Part shown: piece after piece, positions 35,844 to 44,369 of the stretch | Layout of the letters: every line of letters starts with the position of its first letter | Position numbering within the stretch: position 1 is the first letter of the stretch | From: Nonomuraea sp. SYSU D8015 | GTDB taxonomy: Bacteria; Actinomycetota; Actinomycetes; Streptosporangiales; Streptosporangiaceae | Direction of reading: 5' to 3' | Assembly (NCBI RefSeq): GCF_008065375.1 | Contig: NZ_VJYI01000009.1 | Location: 1-64,000 of the forward strand | Length of the DNA: 64,000 nt | The notes under the pieces: generated by a model | The model's input: the letters and a program-made list of their open reading frames with translations, nothing else | Told to the model about the DNA's origin: nothing | Database searches by the model: none | Translations under genes and position numbers: made by a program

Positions 35844-36078
35844 GCACCCGATGCTCACACACTGCTGGGACAGAAACGGAAAAGGGCGCGTCGCGGCTGG
35901 TGACGCGCCATTCTCCGTACGGTCGCAACTGCCCGCGTCACACGGCCAGGCTCCCGCCATGGCGGCGGTCGGACGCCTGACCGCGTGACGGTACACGTCC
36001 CTCGCCTCGCGAGCCGTGCAGGCCGGCGTGGTTGGAACGTACCCCGAACACGCGGCCCTGGCCCGCCCAAAAGGGTGT

Positions 36079-36489
36079 CTAAAGGGTGAGGCTTGGCTTG
36101 AGTTGTTTGAAGCGGGCCAGCAGTCCGTTGACGAACTGCGGTGACTCGTCGGTCGACAGGTCGCCGGCCAGGTGGACCCACTCGCTGATGACCACACCCT
36201 CGGGCACGTCGGGCATCCACAGCAGCTCGTACGTGCCCCCGCGCAGCAGATTGCGATCCACCGCGGGCATGCGGTCGAGCGTCCAGCCCTCGGCGTACGT
36301 GGTGATCAGCTCGTCGATGCGCGCGAGGTGCCTGGCGACGCCCTCGACGATGGCCGAGGTGTATTCGTTGACCGGGGGCTCCTGCCGCTCCACGCGCTCG
36401 GCGAGGATCTTCAACGGATCCTCGCCGCGCAGTTCGGCCTCGAAGAGGATGTCGAGCGCCCGCCTGCGTGCTTTGCCGCGTGCCGACAC
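36079..36489 (-). CDS. nusB: Transcription antitermination factor NusB
   Basis: The 136-residue all-helical RNA-binding protein starts SARGKARRRALDILFEAE, which is the BoxA RNA-contact region. It continues with the NusB core up to LLWMPDVPEGVVISEWV and the family end SPQFVNGLLARF. With NusE it assembles antitermination complexes on rRNA operons. It follows efp by one base, as in many actinobacteria, so the two are co-transcribed. Confidence 0.95.
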   Translation of the reverse strand: MSARGKARRRALDILFEAELRGEDPLKILAERVERQEPPVNEYTSAIVEGVARHLARIDELITTYAEGWTLDRMPAVDRNLLRGGTYELLWMPDVPEGVVISEWVHLAGDLSTDESPQFVNGLLARFKQLKPSLTL

Positions 36490-36490
36490 C

Positions 36491-37051
36491 TCAGGCCCGG
36501 CCGAGGTATTCGCCGCTGCGCGTGTCGACCTTGACCTTCTCGCCGGTGGTGATGAACAGCGGGACCTTGATCTCGGCGCCGGTCTCCAGCGTGGCGGGCT
36601 TGGTGCCGCCGGTGGAGCGGTCGCCCTGCAGGCCGGGCTCGGTGTTGGCGATGGTCAGCTCGACCGCGGCGGGCAGGTCGACGTAGAGCGCGGCGCCCTC
36701 GTTGAACGCCACCGTGGCGAGGGTGTTCTCCAGCATGTAGTTGGCGGCCGTGCCGACGGTGGCGCTGGGCACGTTGACCATGTCGTAGGTCTCGGTGTCC
36801 ATGAACACGAAGTCGTCGCCGTCGCGGTACGAATACTGCATCTCGCGCTTGTCGACGTTGGCCACGTCGACCTTGACGCCGGCGTTGAAGGTCTTGTCGA
36901 CGACCTTGCCGGAGAGCACGTTCTTGAGCTTGGTGCGCACGAACGCGCCGCCCTTGCCCGGCTTGACGTGCTGGAACTCGACAACGCTCCAGAGCTCACC
37001 GCCTTCGAGCCTCAGTACCATGCCGTTCTTGAGGTCGTTGGTCGTCGCCAC
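36491..37051 (-). CDS. efp: Translation elongation factor P
   Basis: EF-P relieves ribosome stalling at polyproline. The 186-residue protein has the three beta-barrel domains. The tip loop reads HVKPGKGGAFVR, with Lys33 at the position modified in other bacteria, and the C-terminal signature ends TRSGEYLGRA. Many proteins in this window are proline-rich, so EF-P should matter for their synthesis. It lies between pepQ and nusB in one transcript. Confidence 0.97.
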   Translation of the reverse strand: MATTNDLKNGMVLRLEGGELWSVVEFQHVKPGKGGAFVRTKLKNVLSGKVVDKTFNAGVKVDVANVDKREMQYSYRDGDDFVFMDTETYDMVNVPSATVGTAANYMLENTLATVAFNEGAALYVDLPAAVELTIANTEPGLQGDRSTGGTKPATLETGAEIKVPLFITTGEKVKVDTRSGEYLGRA

Positions 37052-37080
37052 TCGTTCTTCTCCCGGATGCGGCCGCTCTT

Positions 37081-38118
37081 CTAAAGGACGAGCAGCTCCT
37101 TGGTCGTCTTGGTGAAAAGTTCCGGCCCGCCCTCACGTGTCACGAGGGTGTCCTCGATGCGGACCCCGCCCCGGCCCGGGAGATAAACCCCAGGCTCGAC
37201 GGTGATCGGAACTCGATCCTCTAGTCTACCGGTCCTCGAGGGGCCCAGGAACGGCTCCTCGTGGATCTCCAGTCCGACGCCGTGGCCCAGCCCGTGCCGG
37301 AAATGCCCGCCGTGGCCGGCGTCCTCGATGACGGAGCGGGCGGCCGCGTCCACGTCCCTGGCCTCGGCGCCTGGGGTGAGCGCGTGCCGGCCCGCGCGCT
37401 GCGCCGCCGCGACCAGGTCGTAGAGCTCGCGCTGCCAGCCGGCGGGCGGGCCGAGGCAGACCGTTCTGGTCATGTCGGCGTGGTAGCCGTGGTAGCGGGC
37501 GCCGAAGTCCATGGTGACCAGGTCGCCGGCGTTCAGCTCGCGGTCCGTGGGCGCGTGGTGCGGGATCGCGCCGTTCTCCCCCGCGGCGACGATGGTGTCG
37601 AACGCGGGCTTGTCCGCGCCGAGCTCGGTCATGCGGTTGTCCAGGAGCCGGGCGAGGGCGCGCTCGGTCATGCCCGTAACGATACGCACCGATATGTCGG
37701 CGAACGCCTGATCGGTGATCTCGCAGGCCGTCCGGAGCAACTCCAGCTCGCCGTCGTCCTTGACCGCCCGCAGCTCCTCCACCACCGGCCCCACCGGCTT
37801 CAGCCCCTCACCCAGCCGCCGGTACGTGGCCACGCTCATGCCCGCCGCCTCGATCCCGACGCCCGGCTCGGCCAGCGCGGCCGCCACGTCCGACGCCTCG
37901 ACCGACGGCACGTCCAGCGTGCGCGCCTTGTCGATGTAGCGGTTGTCTGTCGCCAGCAGCGCCGACCCGTCGGCCCTGACCAGCACGGCCGCGTTCGAGC
38001 TGGACAGGCCCGTGAGGTAGTGGACGTTGACGGGGGAGGTGACGAGCAGGGCGGGAACCTCGTGGGCGGGCAGCAGCCCGGCGAGCCGCGCCCGGCGCGC
38101 GGGGTAGTCGAAGGTCAT
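37081..38118 (-). CDS. pepQ: Xaa-Pro aminopeptidase/dipeptidase (M24)
   Basis: The 345-residue creatinase-fold peptidase has an N-terminal domain and a pita-bread catalytic domain. Metal ligands are visible: Asp in TMDFGARYHGYHADMTRT (two), His in RHGLGHGVGLEIHEEP (with the Glu region) and ITVEPGVYLPGRGGVRIED (two Glu). It cleaves X-Pro bonds in the cytoplasm. The placement pepQ-efp-nusB is the classic actinobacterial order. The start ATG is taken as given by family alignment. Confidence 0.94.
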   Translation of the reverse strand: MTFDYPARRARLAGLLPAHEVPALLVTSPVNVHYLTGLSSSNAAVLVRADGSALLATDNRYIDKARTLDVPSVEASDVAAALAEPGVGIEAAGMSVATYRRLGEGLKPVGPVVEELRAVKDDGELELLRTACEITDQAFADISVRIVTGMTERALARLLDNRMTELGADKPAFDTIVAAGENGAIPHHAPTDRELNAGDLVTMDFGARYHGYHADMTRTVCLGPPAGWQRELYDLVAAAQRAGRHALTPGAEARDVDAAARSVIEDAGHGGHFRHGLGHGVGLEIHEEPFLGPSRTGRLEDRVPITVEPGVYLPGRGGVRIEDTLVTREGGPELFTKTTKELLVL

Positions 38119-38151
38119 GGTGCGAATGTACGTGTAAGGCCTGGAAGTCGC

Positions 38152-39900
38152 TCATCTCTCCTGGATGCGGAATTCCCTCATGAACTCCGCCGCCGGGCCG
38201 AACGGGTCCATGTCGCCCCTCTGCTGAGCCTGCAGCAGCTCCCGGTACAGCTCGGCGATCTGACCGACCACCGCGTCGGTCTTCCCCTCCTGGGCCTTCC
38301 TCGCCGCCTGCTGGATCTTCTGACGGGCCTTGGCGGCGACCTTGGGGTTGATCCCTTCCGCGCGCTCCTGATACCCGACAGCCTCGTCGAAGCGTCGCAA
38401 CCACTCGCCCCACCCGTCCGGCGGGCTCTGGGCCCCGGGCCCGAAGGTGGCCTTGGGGGGCGCGGTCTCGCGCAGGGAGGCGGGCGGGTCGGCGTCGGCC
38501 GGCAGCGTGGTCACGACATTGGGGTACCGGTCGCCGGTGGGCGGGCTGGTGGGCACGTCCGGCGTGTCGGTGGGCGACTCCGTGGGGGGCGCGGACGTGG
38601 TGGGCGCGGCGGTCGGCGTGGACACCGCCGCCGGCTGATCGCGCGATCCCGCCCACGTCACCATGGCCACGGTCACCACCACGATGGCCGCGACGGCCAG
38701 GCCGAGCTGCAGGAACAGCTTGCGGTTGGACGACGGCCCCGGCTCCGGCTCCAGGTCTCCCGCGTGGTAGATCGCCGTGTCACCGGCCCGCGCCCCGCCG
38801 CCGGGCCCGGCGCCCATCGGCCCGCCGAACTGGAAGACCTCGGTGACGCCCTGCCCGGCGCCCGCCCCGCGACCCGTAGGAGCGCCGCCCGCGAGGATGG
38901 CGCCGGTCACGGGCACCGCCCCGGGGTTCCCGCCGCCGCCCACGGGCGCCGGCCCGAGGCCGCCGCCGCCCAGGGGCGCCGGGCCGAGGTTCGCGCCGCC
39001 GAGAGGCGCCGGCCCGAGGTTGGCGCCGCCCACGGGCACCGGCCCGGAATCGGCGCCGCTCGCAGGCAGCGGCCCGGAGTCGGCGCGTGGGCGGGCGATG
39101 GCGGCCAGCGCCCGCCGGATCGCCTCGCCGCCGGACGGCCGCCGCGCGGGGTCCGCGTCGATCATCGCCAGCACCAGCCGATCCAGCTCGGCGGGCACCT
39201 CGGCCCTGAGCGCGCTGGGCGGCGCGGGCTCCGCGCGTGGGGCACCCGTCCCGGCAGAGGACCCGGCCGCGCCCGGCGCACCCGCCTCCGCACCGGTCTC
39301 TCCGTCGCCGTCGAAGGGCGGGCGGCCGCACAGCAGTTCGTAGCAAACACACCCGAGGGCGTACAGATCCGCGGAGGGTTCCCCGTTCCCCTCCGGCGCC
39401 ACGTAAGGGCCGGTCGACGGCCCCGGATCGTCCATGCCGAACCCGACGACCTTGAGCACTCCGCTCGCGGCCCGCCGGAAGCTGTCAGGATCGACCTCCC
39501 CGTGCACCACCCCGGCCCGGTGGGCGGCGTCGAGCCCCGCGGCCGCCTGCCCGATGAGATCGCACACGTCGACGATCCTCATGGGCCCGCCCGCGGCCAG
39601 CTCCTCGCCGAGGCTGAGCCCGGTGAGGTACTCCATCACGAGGAACGGCGCACCGTCGTGCTCCCCCATGTCCAGCACCATGGCCACGTTCGGATGGATC
39701 ACCTTGGCCACGGCTCGGGCATGCTGTCTGAGCTTCTCCCGCGCGGCGGACCCGGCCGCCTCGGCGCCGAGCACCTTCACGGCCACGACCCAGTCGGCCC
39801 GCGTGTCGTACCCCCGCCACACCTCGCCCATGGACCCGCTGCCGATGAGCTCGTCCAGCCGGTAACGGTCGGCGACCACGGTCGGTGTCGCGTCGGACAT
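38152..39900 (-). CDS. Membrane-anchored Ser/Thr pseudokinase
   Basis: The N-terminal kinase fold is clear (LIGSGSMGEVWRGYD, AVKVLG with Lys42, HPNV, VMEYL, VAPEG), but catalytic residues are lost. The HRD loop reads HGEVDPDS (133-140), so Asp becomes Glu and the Lys and Asn are gone. DFG reads GFG (153-155), and the helix-C Glu position appears to be His60. ATP transfer is therefore unlikely. After a Gly/Pro linker with a five-copy 30-bp repeat (DNA 38945-39079) comes one membrane helix (about 394-418), a Thr/Pro stalk and a helical extracytoplasmic domain. The ATG at 39900 follows GGCGGGG. It may act as a scaffold or sensor. Confidence 0.88.
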   Translation of the reverse strand: MSDATPTVVADRYRLDELIGSGSMGEVWRGYDTRADWVVAVKVLGAEAAGSAAREKLRQHARAVAKVIHPNVAMVLDMGEHDGAPFLVMEYLTGLSLGEELAAGGPMRIVDVCDLIGQAAAGLDAAHRAGVVHGEVDPDSFRRAASGVLKVVGFGMDDPGPSTGPYVAPEGNGEPSADLYALGCVCYELLCGRPPFDGDGETGAEAGAPGAAGSSAGTGAPRAEPAPPSALRAEVPAELDRLVLAMIDADPARRPSGGEAIRRALAAIARPRADSGPLPASGADSGPVPVGGANLGPAPLGGANLGPAPLGGGGLGPAPVGGGGNPGAVPVTGAILAGGAPTGRGAGAGQGVTEVFQFGGPMGAGPGGGARAGDTAIYHAGDLEPEPGPSSNRKLFLQLGLAVAAIVVVTVAMVTWAGSRDQPAAVSTPTAAPTTSAPPTESPTDTPDVPTSPPTGDRYPNVVTTLPADADPPASLRETAPPKATFGPGAQSPPDGWGEWLRRFDEAVGYQERAEGINPKVAAKARQKIQQAARKAQEGKTDAVVGQIAELYRELLQAQQRGDMDPFGPAAEFMREFRIQER

Positions 39901-39982
39901 ATCCCCGCCAATAACTCGAACATCAGGATTTTCGACCCACGATAGGGCCACCCGGCCCCCTCCGCTTCACAACCGGCTCGAC

Positions 39983-40012
39983 ATAACGACTTTCGTTATT
40001 TACGATTATCGT
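39983..40012 (+). promoter_or_regulatory. AT-rich double palindrome before the DUF2975/HTH operon
   Basis: ATAACGA-CTT-TCGTTAT (39983-39999) is a perfect 7+7 inverted repeat. ACGAT-T-ATCGT (40002-40012) is a second one ending two bases before the ATG. TCGTTAT occurs twice as a direct repeat. In this GC-rich genome such an AT-rich block is striking and fits an operator plus -10 region for a leaderless gene. The HTH protein encoded in the operon is the obvious candidate ligand. Confidence 0.75.
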
Positions 40013-40013
40013 T

Positions 40014-40619
40014 ATGCCAACACGATGGATCATCAGACTCGAGATCCTGCTGAGCGTCGGGCTCGTCCTCGGCTGCCTGGGCGCCCTGGCGGGCCTTCTC
40101 ATGAACGCCGGCATGGCGTTCTTCGGGACACCCGACGGGATGGGCATCCCGCTGCGTGTGTTCGACGTGCCGACGGAGGGCCTGACGGCGGGCGGGGCCA
40201 CGATCGACGCCGTGAGCGCCGAGGTGACGGTCAGGCCGCGCGGCGCCGCGCCGCTCCAGGGCCTGCTCTACCTGCTGATGTGGGCGCCGGGCACGGCGAC
40301 GTGGCTGCTCGCTCTGTTCACGCTGGTCCGCGCGCTGCGCAGGGCGCGTTCCGGCGACCGGGCGCTGTTCTCCGCCGCCACGGCCCGCGACCTGCGCACG
40401 CTCGGCTGGATCCTGATCGCCGGTTCGCTCGTGTCGGCCGCGATCGGCATGGTCGCGGAGGCCATACTCTCCTCCATGCTGCTGACCGAGAGCCATCCGT
40501 TCTATCCGCCGTCGGGCGAGCTGGTGGGGGTGGTCGTGGCGGGATTCGCCGCTCTCGGCGTGTCGGAGATCATCCGGCGGAGTCTGGCCCTGCTCGAAGA
40601 GGTCGAGGCCACCATCTGA
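40014..40619 (+). CDS. DUF2975 membrane protein (YoaS-like)
   Basis: The 201-residue protein has four hydrophobic helices (about 8-30, 83-105, 125-147, 163-183) with the arrangement of the DUF2975 family. This family is typically paired with a small Cro/CI regulator (as in Bacillus yoaS-yozG). Its function is unknown. The ATG directly follows the AT-rich operator with no room for a ribosome-binding site, suggesting a leaderless message. Its stop overlaps the regulator's start (TGATG). Confidence 0.82.
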   Translation: MPTRWIIRLEILLSVGLVLGCLGALAGLLMNAGMAFFGTPDGMGIPLRVFDVPTEGLTAGGATIDAVSAEVTVRPRGAAPLQGLLYLLMWAPGTATWLLALFTLVRALRRARSGDRALFSAATARDLRTLGWILIAGSLVSAAIGMVAEAILSSMLLTESHPFYPPSGELVGVVVAGFAALGVSEIIRRSLALLEEVEATI

Positions 40620-40828
40620 TGGGCGACCGCGCCGTGAGGGTACGGCTCGACGAGCTGCTCCAGGAGCGCGGCATGACGCTCACCGAGCTGTCGCACCGCG
40701 TCGAGATCACCGTGGTCAACCTGTCGATATTGAAGAACGGCCACGCCAAGGCCATCCGCTTCTCCACACTGGCCCGCCTGTGCGAGGCGCTCGGCTGCCA
40801 GCCGGGCGACCTGCTCACCTTCGAGTAG
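40619..40828 (+). CDS. Small Cro/CI-family HTH regulator (YozG-like)
   Basis: The 69-residue protein is a single helix-turn-helix domain: VRLDELLQERGMTLTELS, then the recognition helix region VNLSILKNGHAKAIRF. It closes with LARLCEALGCQPGDLLTFE, the HTH_26/YozG signature. It probably binds the palindromes upstream of the DUF2975 gene and represses its own operon. It has no ligand domain, so the partner membrane protein may control it. Confidence 0.9.
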   Translation: MGDRAVRVRLDELLQERGMTLTELSHRVEITVVNLSILKNGHAKAIRFSTLARLCEALGCQPGDLLTFE

Positions 40829-40844
40829 GCCGCCCGGCGCAGGA

Positions 40845-42134
40845 TCAGGCCGCCGCGGGCTGGGCGACGCGCGGCGCGGACTCGCGCGGGGCGTCGTCGA
40901 GCGGCTGCGGCGGCGCGTTGAAGACGGCCGCGTCGAGGCGGCCCTCGGAGCCGGCCACCAGGACCGGCACGACGAGCTGCCCCGCGACATTGGTGGCGGT
41001 GCGCATCATGTCCAGGATCGGGTCGATCGCCAGGAGCAGGCCGACGCCTTCCAGCGGCAGCCCGAGCGTGCTGAGCGTGAGCGTCAGCATGACGGTCGCG
41101 CCGGTCAGACCGGCCGTGGCGGCCGAGCCGACCACCGACACGAACGCGATCAGCAGGTAGTCGCCCAGTCCCAGCGGCACCCCGAACACCTGGGCCACGA
41201 AGATGGCGGCCAGCGCCGGGTAGACCGAGGCGCAGCCGTCCATCTTGGTGGTGGCGCCGAAGGGCACCGCGAACGAGGCGTAGTCGCGGTCCACGCCGTT
41301 GCGCTCGATCGTGACCCGCTGCGTCAGCGGCAGCGTGCCGACCGACGAGCGGGAGACGAACGCCAGCTCGATCGCCGGCCAGGCGTTGCGGAAGAACTGG
41401 ACGGGGTTGACCTTGCCCCACACCGCCAGCAGCGTCGGGTAGACGACCAGCAGCACCACGAGGCATCCGGCGTACACGCCGGCGCTGAACTTGGCCAGCG
41501 GCGCCAGCAGGTCCCACCCGTACGTGGACACGGCCTTGCCGATGAGGCCGGCCGTGCCGATGGGAGCCAGCCGGATGACCCACCACAGGGCCTTCTGGAC
41601 CAGCTCGAGGACGGAGCGGCTCAGGTTGAGGAACGGCTCGGCCTTCTCGCCGGCGGCCAGGGCCGCCGCGCCGAGGACGACCCCCAGGAACACGATCTGG
41701 AGGACGTTCACCTCGGTGAAGGCGGTGACGACGTTCGTCGGCAGGATGCCGGTGACGAAGTCCAGCCAGGTGCCCGAGGTCTCCGCGGGCTTGGCCGCGG
41801 AGGTGTCGAGGGCGACGCCCCTGCCGGGGTTGATGATCAGGCCGAGCCCGATGGAAAGGGTCACCGCGATGGCGGCGGTGACGAGGAACCACAGCAGCGT
41901 CTTGGACGCGAGCCTGGCCGCGCCGTTGACGTTGCGGAGGTTGGCCACGCTGACCAGCACGGCGGTGAAGACCAGCGGCGGCACCGCCAGCTTGAGCAAC
42001 TGGACGAAGATCTGGCCGACCCGGGTCAGGGTCTCGGCCAGCCAGGCCACGTCCCAGATCTTGGCGACGAACCCCAGCGCGACGCCGACGGCGAGGCCGG
42101 CCAGCAGCTGCAGGGAGAAAGAGAATCTCTTCAC
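40845..42134 (-). CDS. DAACS-family amino acid/dicarboxylate:cation symporter
   Basis: The 429-residue polytopic transporter shows the family pattern: LKLAVPPLVFTAVLVSVANL in TM3, the hairpin-1 serine-rich FVSRSSVGTLP, TTKMDGCASVYPALAA in TM7, and IDPILDMMRTATNVAG in TM8. Substrates of the family are glutamate, C4-dicarboxylates, serine/threonine or cystine. The residue after NVAG is Gln, not the Asp of glutamate carriers. The GTG at 42134 gives the family N-terminus KRFSFSLQLLAG. A GTG at 42176 is possible. A Cys-containing leader peptide upstream makes cystine a candidate, by inference. Confidence 0.88.
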   Translation of the reverse strand: MKRFSFSLQLLAGLAVGVALGFVAKIWDVAWLAETLTRVGQIFVQLLKLAVPPLVFTAVLVSVANLRNVNGAARLASKTLLWFLVTAAIAVTLSIGLGLIINPGRGVALDTSAAKPAETSGTWLDFVTGILPTNVVTAFTEVNVLQIVFLGVVLGAAALAAGEKAEPFLNLSRSVLELVQKALWWVIRLAPIGTAGLIGKAVSTYGWDLLAPLAKFSAGVYAGCLVVLLVVYPTLLAVWGKVNPVQFFRNAWPAIELAFVSRSSVGTLPLTQRVTIERNGVDRDYASFAVPFGATTKMDGCASVYPALAAIFVAQVFGVPLGLGDYLLIAFVSVVGSAATAGLTGATVMLTLTLSTLGLPLEGVGLLLAIDPILDMMRTATNVAGQLVVPVLVAGSEGRLDAAVFNAPPQPLDDAPRESAPRVAQPAAA

Positions 42135-42215
42135 AGGGAGGAAAGCTCCGGAAATCTCACGGCATGCCGAAGACACGCCGGATGGGTGAGGTGATGGATG
42201 ATCGGGGTTCGGCGG

Positions 42216-42314
42216 TCAGCGACAGAGCGATCCGCGCAGCCGGCACAGATCGACGTGCAGCCGCTCCACGAGCCACACGATCACCACGGAGAACCTCACG
42301 AGGTGCGACAACAC
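42216..42314 (-). CDS. Cys-containing leader peptide (attenuation uORF)
   Basis: A 32-codon GTG-started frame (or 27 codons from GTG 42299) ends ERLHVDLCRLRGSLCR and stops with TGA at 42216. The RLHVDLCR…LCR ending is that of the actinobacterial putative leader peptides found upstream of sulfur and cysteine genes. It sits 82 bases before the symporter start and on the same strand. Ribosome stalling at the two cysteine codons under cysteine shortage could control the symporter. It is too short for ordinary gene finders. Confidence 0.75.
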   Translation of the reverse strand: MLSHLVRFSVVIVWLVERLHVDLCRLRGSLCR

Positions 42315-42358
42315 CTGTCAGATCCGGGGCATTCCTCCATGAAAGGTGATTCAGCCCA

Positions 42359-43399
42359 CTATCCGGCGATTTCCTTGATCTTCTCGATCAGCCGCACCCG
42401 GTCCTCGTGGGTCCGGCCGAGCGGCGTGACGTTGAGCGTGGTCACCCCCGACTCCTTCAGCGCCTGCACCCGGTCGCGCACGAACCCCTCGCTGCCGATC
42501 AGCGACATCTTCTCCAGCAGCTCGCCGGGCACCCGGGCGGCCGCCTCCTCCTTCTTGCCCTGGAGGTAGAGGTCCTGGATGAGCTCGGCCTCCTTCTCGT
42601 AGCCGTAGCGCCTGGTCAGGTCGTTGTAGAAGTTCTTGCCTCTGGCGCCCATGCCGCCGATGTAGAGCGCCGCCATCGGCCGCCCGAACTCCAGCAGCCC
42701 GGCCACGTCGTCGCCGATCGCCAGCGACGCCTGCGCGATCACGTCGAGCCCGCCCAGCTCGGGATCGCGCTTGGCCTTGCCCGCGGCCAGCGACGGGCCC
42801 CACACCTCGCCGGCCTTCTCCGGCACGTAGAAGATCGGCTCCCAGCCCTCGGCCAGTTCGGCGGCCAGCTCGACGTTCTTGGGGCCGATGGCGGCGACGA
42901 CGATGGGGATGCGGGGGCGAACAGGATGGTTGATGATCTTCAGGGCCTTGCCGAGGCCCGTCCCCCGGTCCGGCGGGAGCGGCACCGTGTAGTGCTTGCC
43001 CTCGTACTGCAGGCGCTCGCGCCGCCACACCTGGCGGCAGATCTCGATGATCTCGCGCGTGCGCCCGAGCGGCGCGGTGTACGGCACCCCGTGGAAGCCC
43101 TCGATCACCTGCGGCCCCGAGGCGCCGAGGCCGAGCGTGAAGCGGCCGTCGGAGACGTAGTCCATGCCCGCGGCCGTCATGGCCAGCAGCGCCGGCGTGC
43201 GCGAGTAGATCGGCAGGATGCCGGAGGCGATCTCCAGCCGCTCGGTCCTGGCCGCGATGTAACCCATCTGGCTGACGGCGTCGAAGCTGTAGGCCTCGGC
43301 CACGAAGACGATGTCGAGCCCGGCCTTCTCGTAGTCGGACAGCTCGGCCACCGACTCCTTGAAGCCCCCCGAGTAGTTGAGTGCCATACCGATGCGCAT
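42359..43399 (-). CDS. LLM-class (F420-dependent) oxidoreductase
   Basis: The 346-residue TIM-barrel flavin/F420 enzyme starts RIGMALNYSGGF and shows LDIVFVAEAYSFDAVS, GRFTLGLGASGPQVIEGFHG and PIVVAAIGPKNVELAAE. These are typical of the luciferase-like F420 group in actinobacteria. The natural substrate cannot be predicted. The upstream gap (43400-43475) separates it from a divergent gene. Confidence 0.92.
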   Translation of the reverse strand: MRIGMALNYSGGFKESVAELSDYEKAGLDIVFVAEAYSFDAVSQMGYIAARTERLEIASGILPIYSRTPALLAMTAAGMDYVSDGRFTLGLGASGPQVIEGFHGVPYTAPLGRTREIIEICRQVWRRERLQYEGKHYTVPLPPDRGTGLGKALKIINHPVRPRIPIVVAAIGPKNVELAAELAEGWEPIFYVPEKAGEVWGPSLAAGKAKRDPELGGLDVIAQASLAIGDDVAGLLEFGRPMAALYIGGMGARGKNFYNDLTRRYGYEKEAELIQDLYLQGKKEEAAARVPGELLEKMSLIGSEGFVRDRVQALKESGVTTLNVTPLGRTHEDRVRLIEKIKEIAG

Positions 43400-43475
43400 G
43401 CCGGACTCCCACTGAACCGAATGTTGTTCCGTTTCGACCGGAACAGGCTATCGCGTCAGGGGAGCGAGTAGCCTG

Positions 43476-44369
43476 GTGCGGGTGCTGAGACGGGTTGTCG
43501 TGGTGTCCTCGATCGTCGTGGCCGCGGCCCTGGCGGGGCACCAGCTGATTCCTGCGCTCGGCGGGTTCACGCCGGTGCTGGAGAGTCTGCTGCCCTGGCT
43601 CGGGCTGACCGTGCCGCTGCTGCTCCTCGCCGCCGCCCTGGCACGTTCCACGCTGGCCGCCGCGGCGGCGCTGGTGCCGGGCGTGGTGTGGGCGGCGATG
43701 TTCGGCTCCACGTTGTTCCGCACGCCGCCGGGCGGCCCCAGCGACCTCGCCGTGGGCACGGTCAACGTGGGGGTGCGCAACAACGCCTCGGGCGAGGCCG
43801 TACGTGAGATCGCCAAGGGCCTCGATCTGCTGGCCGCCCAGGAGCTCACCGCCGGCGGCCCCGCGGCCAAACAGCTCAACAAGCTGTTCAAATACCACTA
43901 TCCGGTCAGCACGGTCGGCCTGTGGAGCCGCTACCCGATCACCGAGACCAAGCCGCTGGACGTCGGCCTCGGCTGGCCGCGGGCCCTGCGCGCGGTGGTC
44001 GCCACGCCCAAGGGCAAGATCACCGTCTACGTCATGCACCTGGCCTCCGCCCGCCCCGGTCACACCGCCGGGCGCGACGCCTCGCTCGCCCGTGCGCGCA
44101 AGCTCATCGACGCCGACTCCAGCAAGCGGATCCTGCTGCTCGGCGACCTCAACACGGCGACCACCGACCGGGGGATGCGGGGGTTGATCCCGCCGCTGTC
44201 CGACGCGCAGAGCGTCGCGGGTGACGGGTTCGGGTTCACGTGGCCGTCGGAGTTCCCGATCACGCGGCCCGACCACATCCTGTTCAAGGGGATGAAGGCG
44301 ACGGAGGCGGGGGTGGCGCCGGCGACCGGCAGCGACCATCGTGCGGCTCTCGCCTCGTTCCGCCTGTAG
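43476..44369 (+). CDS. Membrane-anchored endonuclease/exonuclease/phosphatase-family protein
   Basis: Three hydrophobic helices (about 5-25, 35-58, 60-78) precede an EEP-type domain: VGTVNVGVRNNASG, DLLAAQELT (metal Glu), VYVMHLAS, LLGDLNTATTDRGM (Asp, Asn) and the terminal GSDHRA. Thus the metal and catalytic residues appear present. The active domain faces outside if the helices are as drawn. The family covers nucleases and sugar/lipid phosphatases, so no substrate is given. The GTG at 43476 follows GGGGAG at a loose distance. Confidence 0.87.
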   Translation: MRVLRRVVVVSSIVVAAALAGHQLIPALGGFTPVLESLLPWLGLTVPLLLLAAALARSTLAAAAALVPGVVWAAMFGSTLFRTPPGGPSDLAVGTVNVGVRNNASGEAVREIAKGLDLLAAQELTAGGPAAKQLNKLFKYHYPVSTVGLWSRYPITETKPLDVGLGWPRALRAVVATPKGKITVYVMHLASARPGHTAGRDASLARARKLIDADSSKRILLLGDLNTATTDRGMRGLIPPLSDAQSVAGDGFGFTWPSEFPITRPDHILFKGMKATEAGVAPATGSDHRAALASFRL

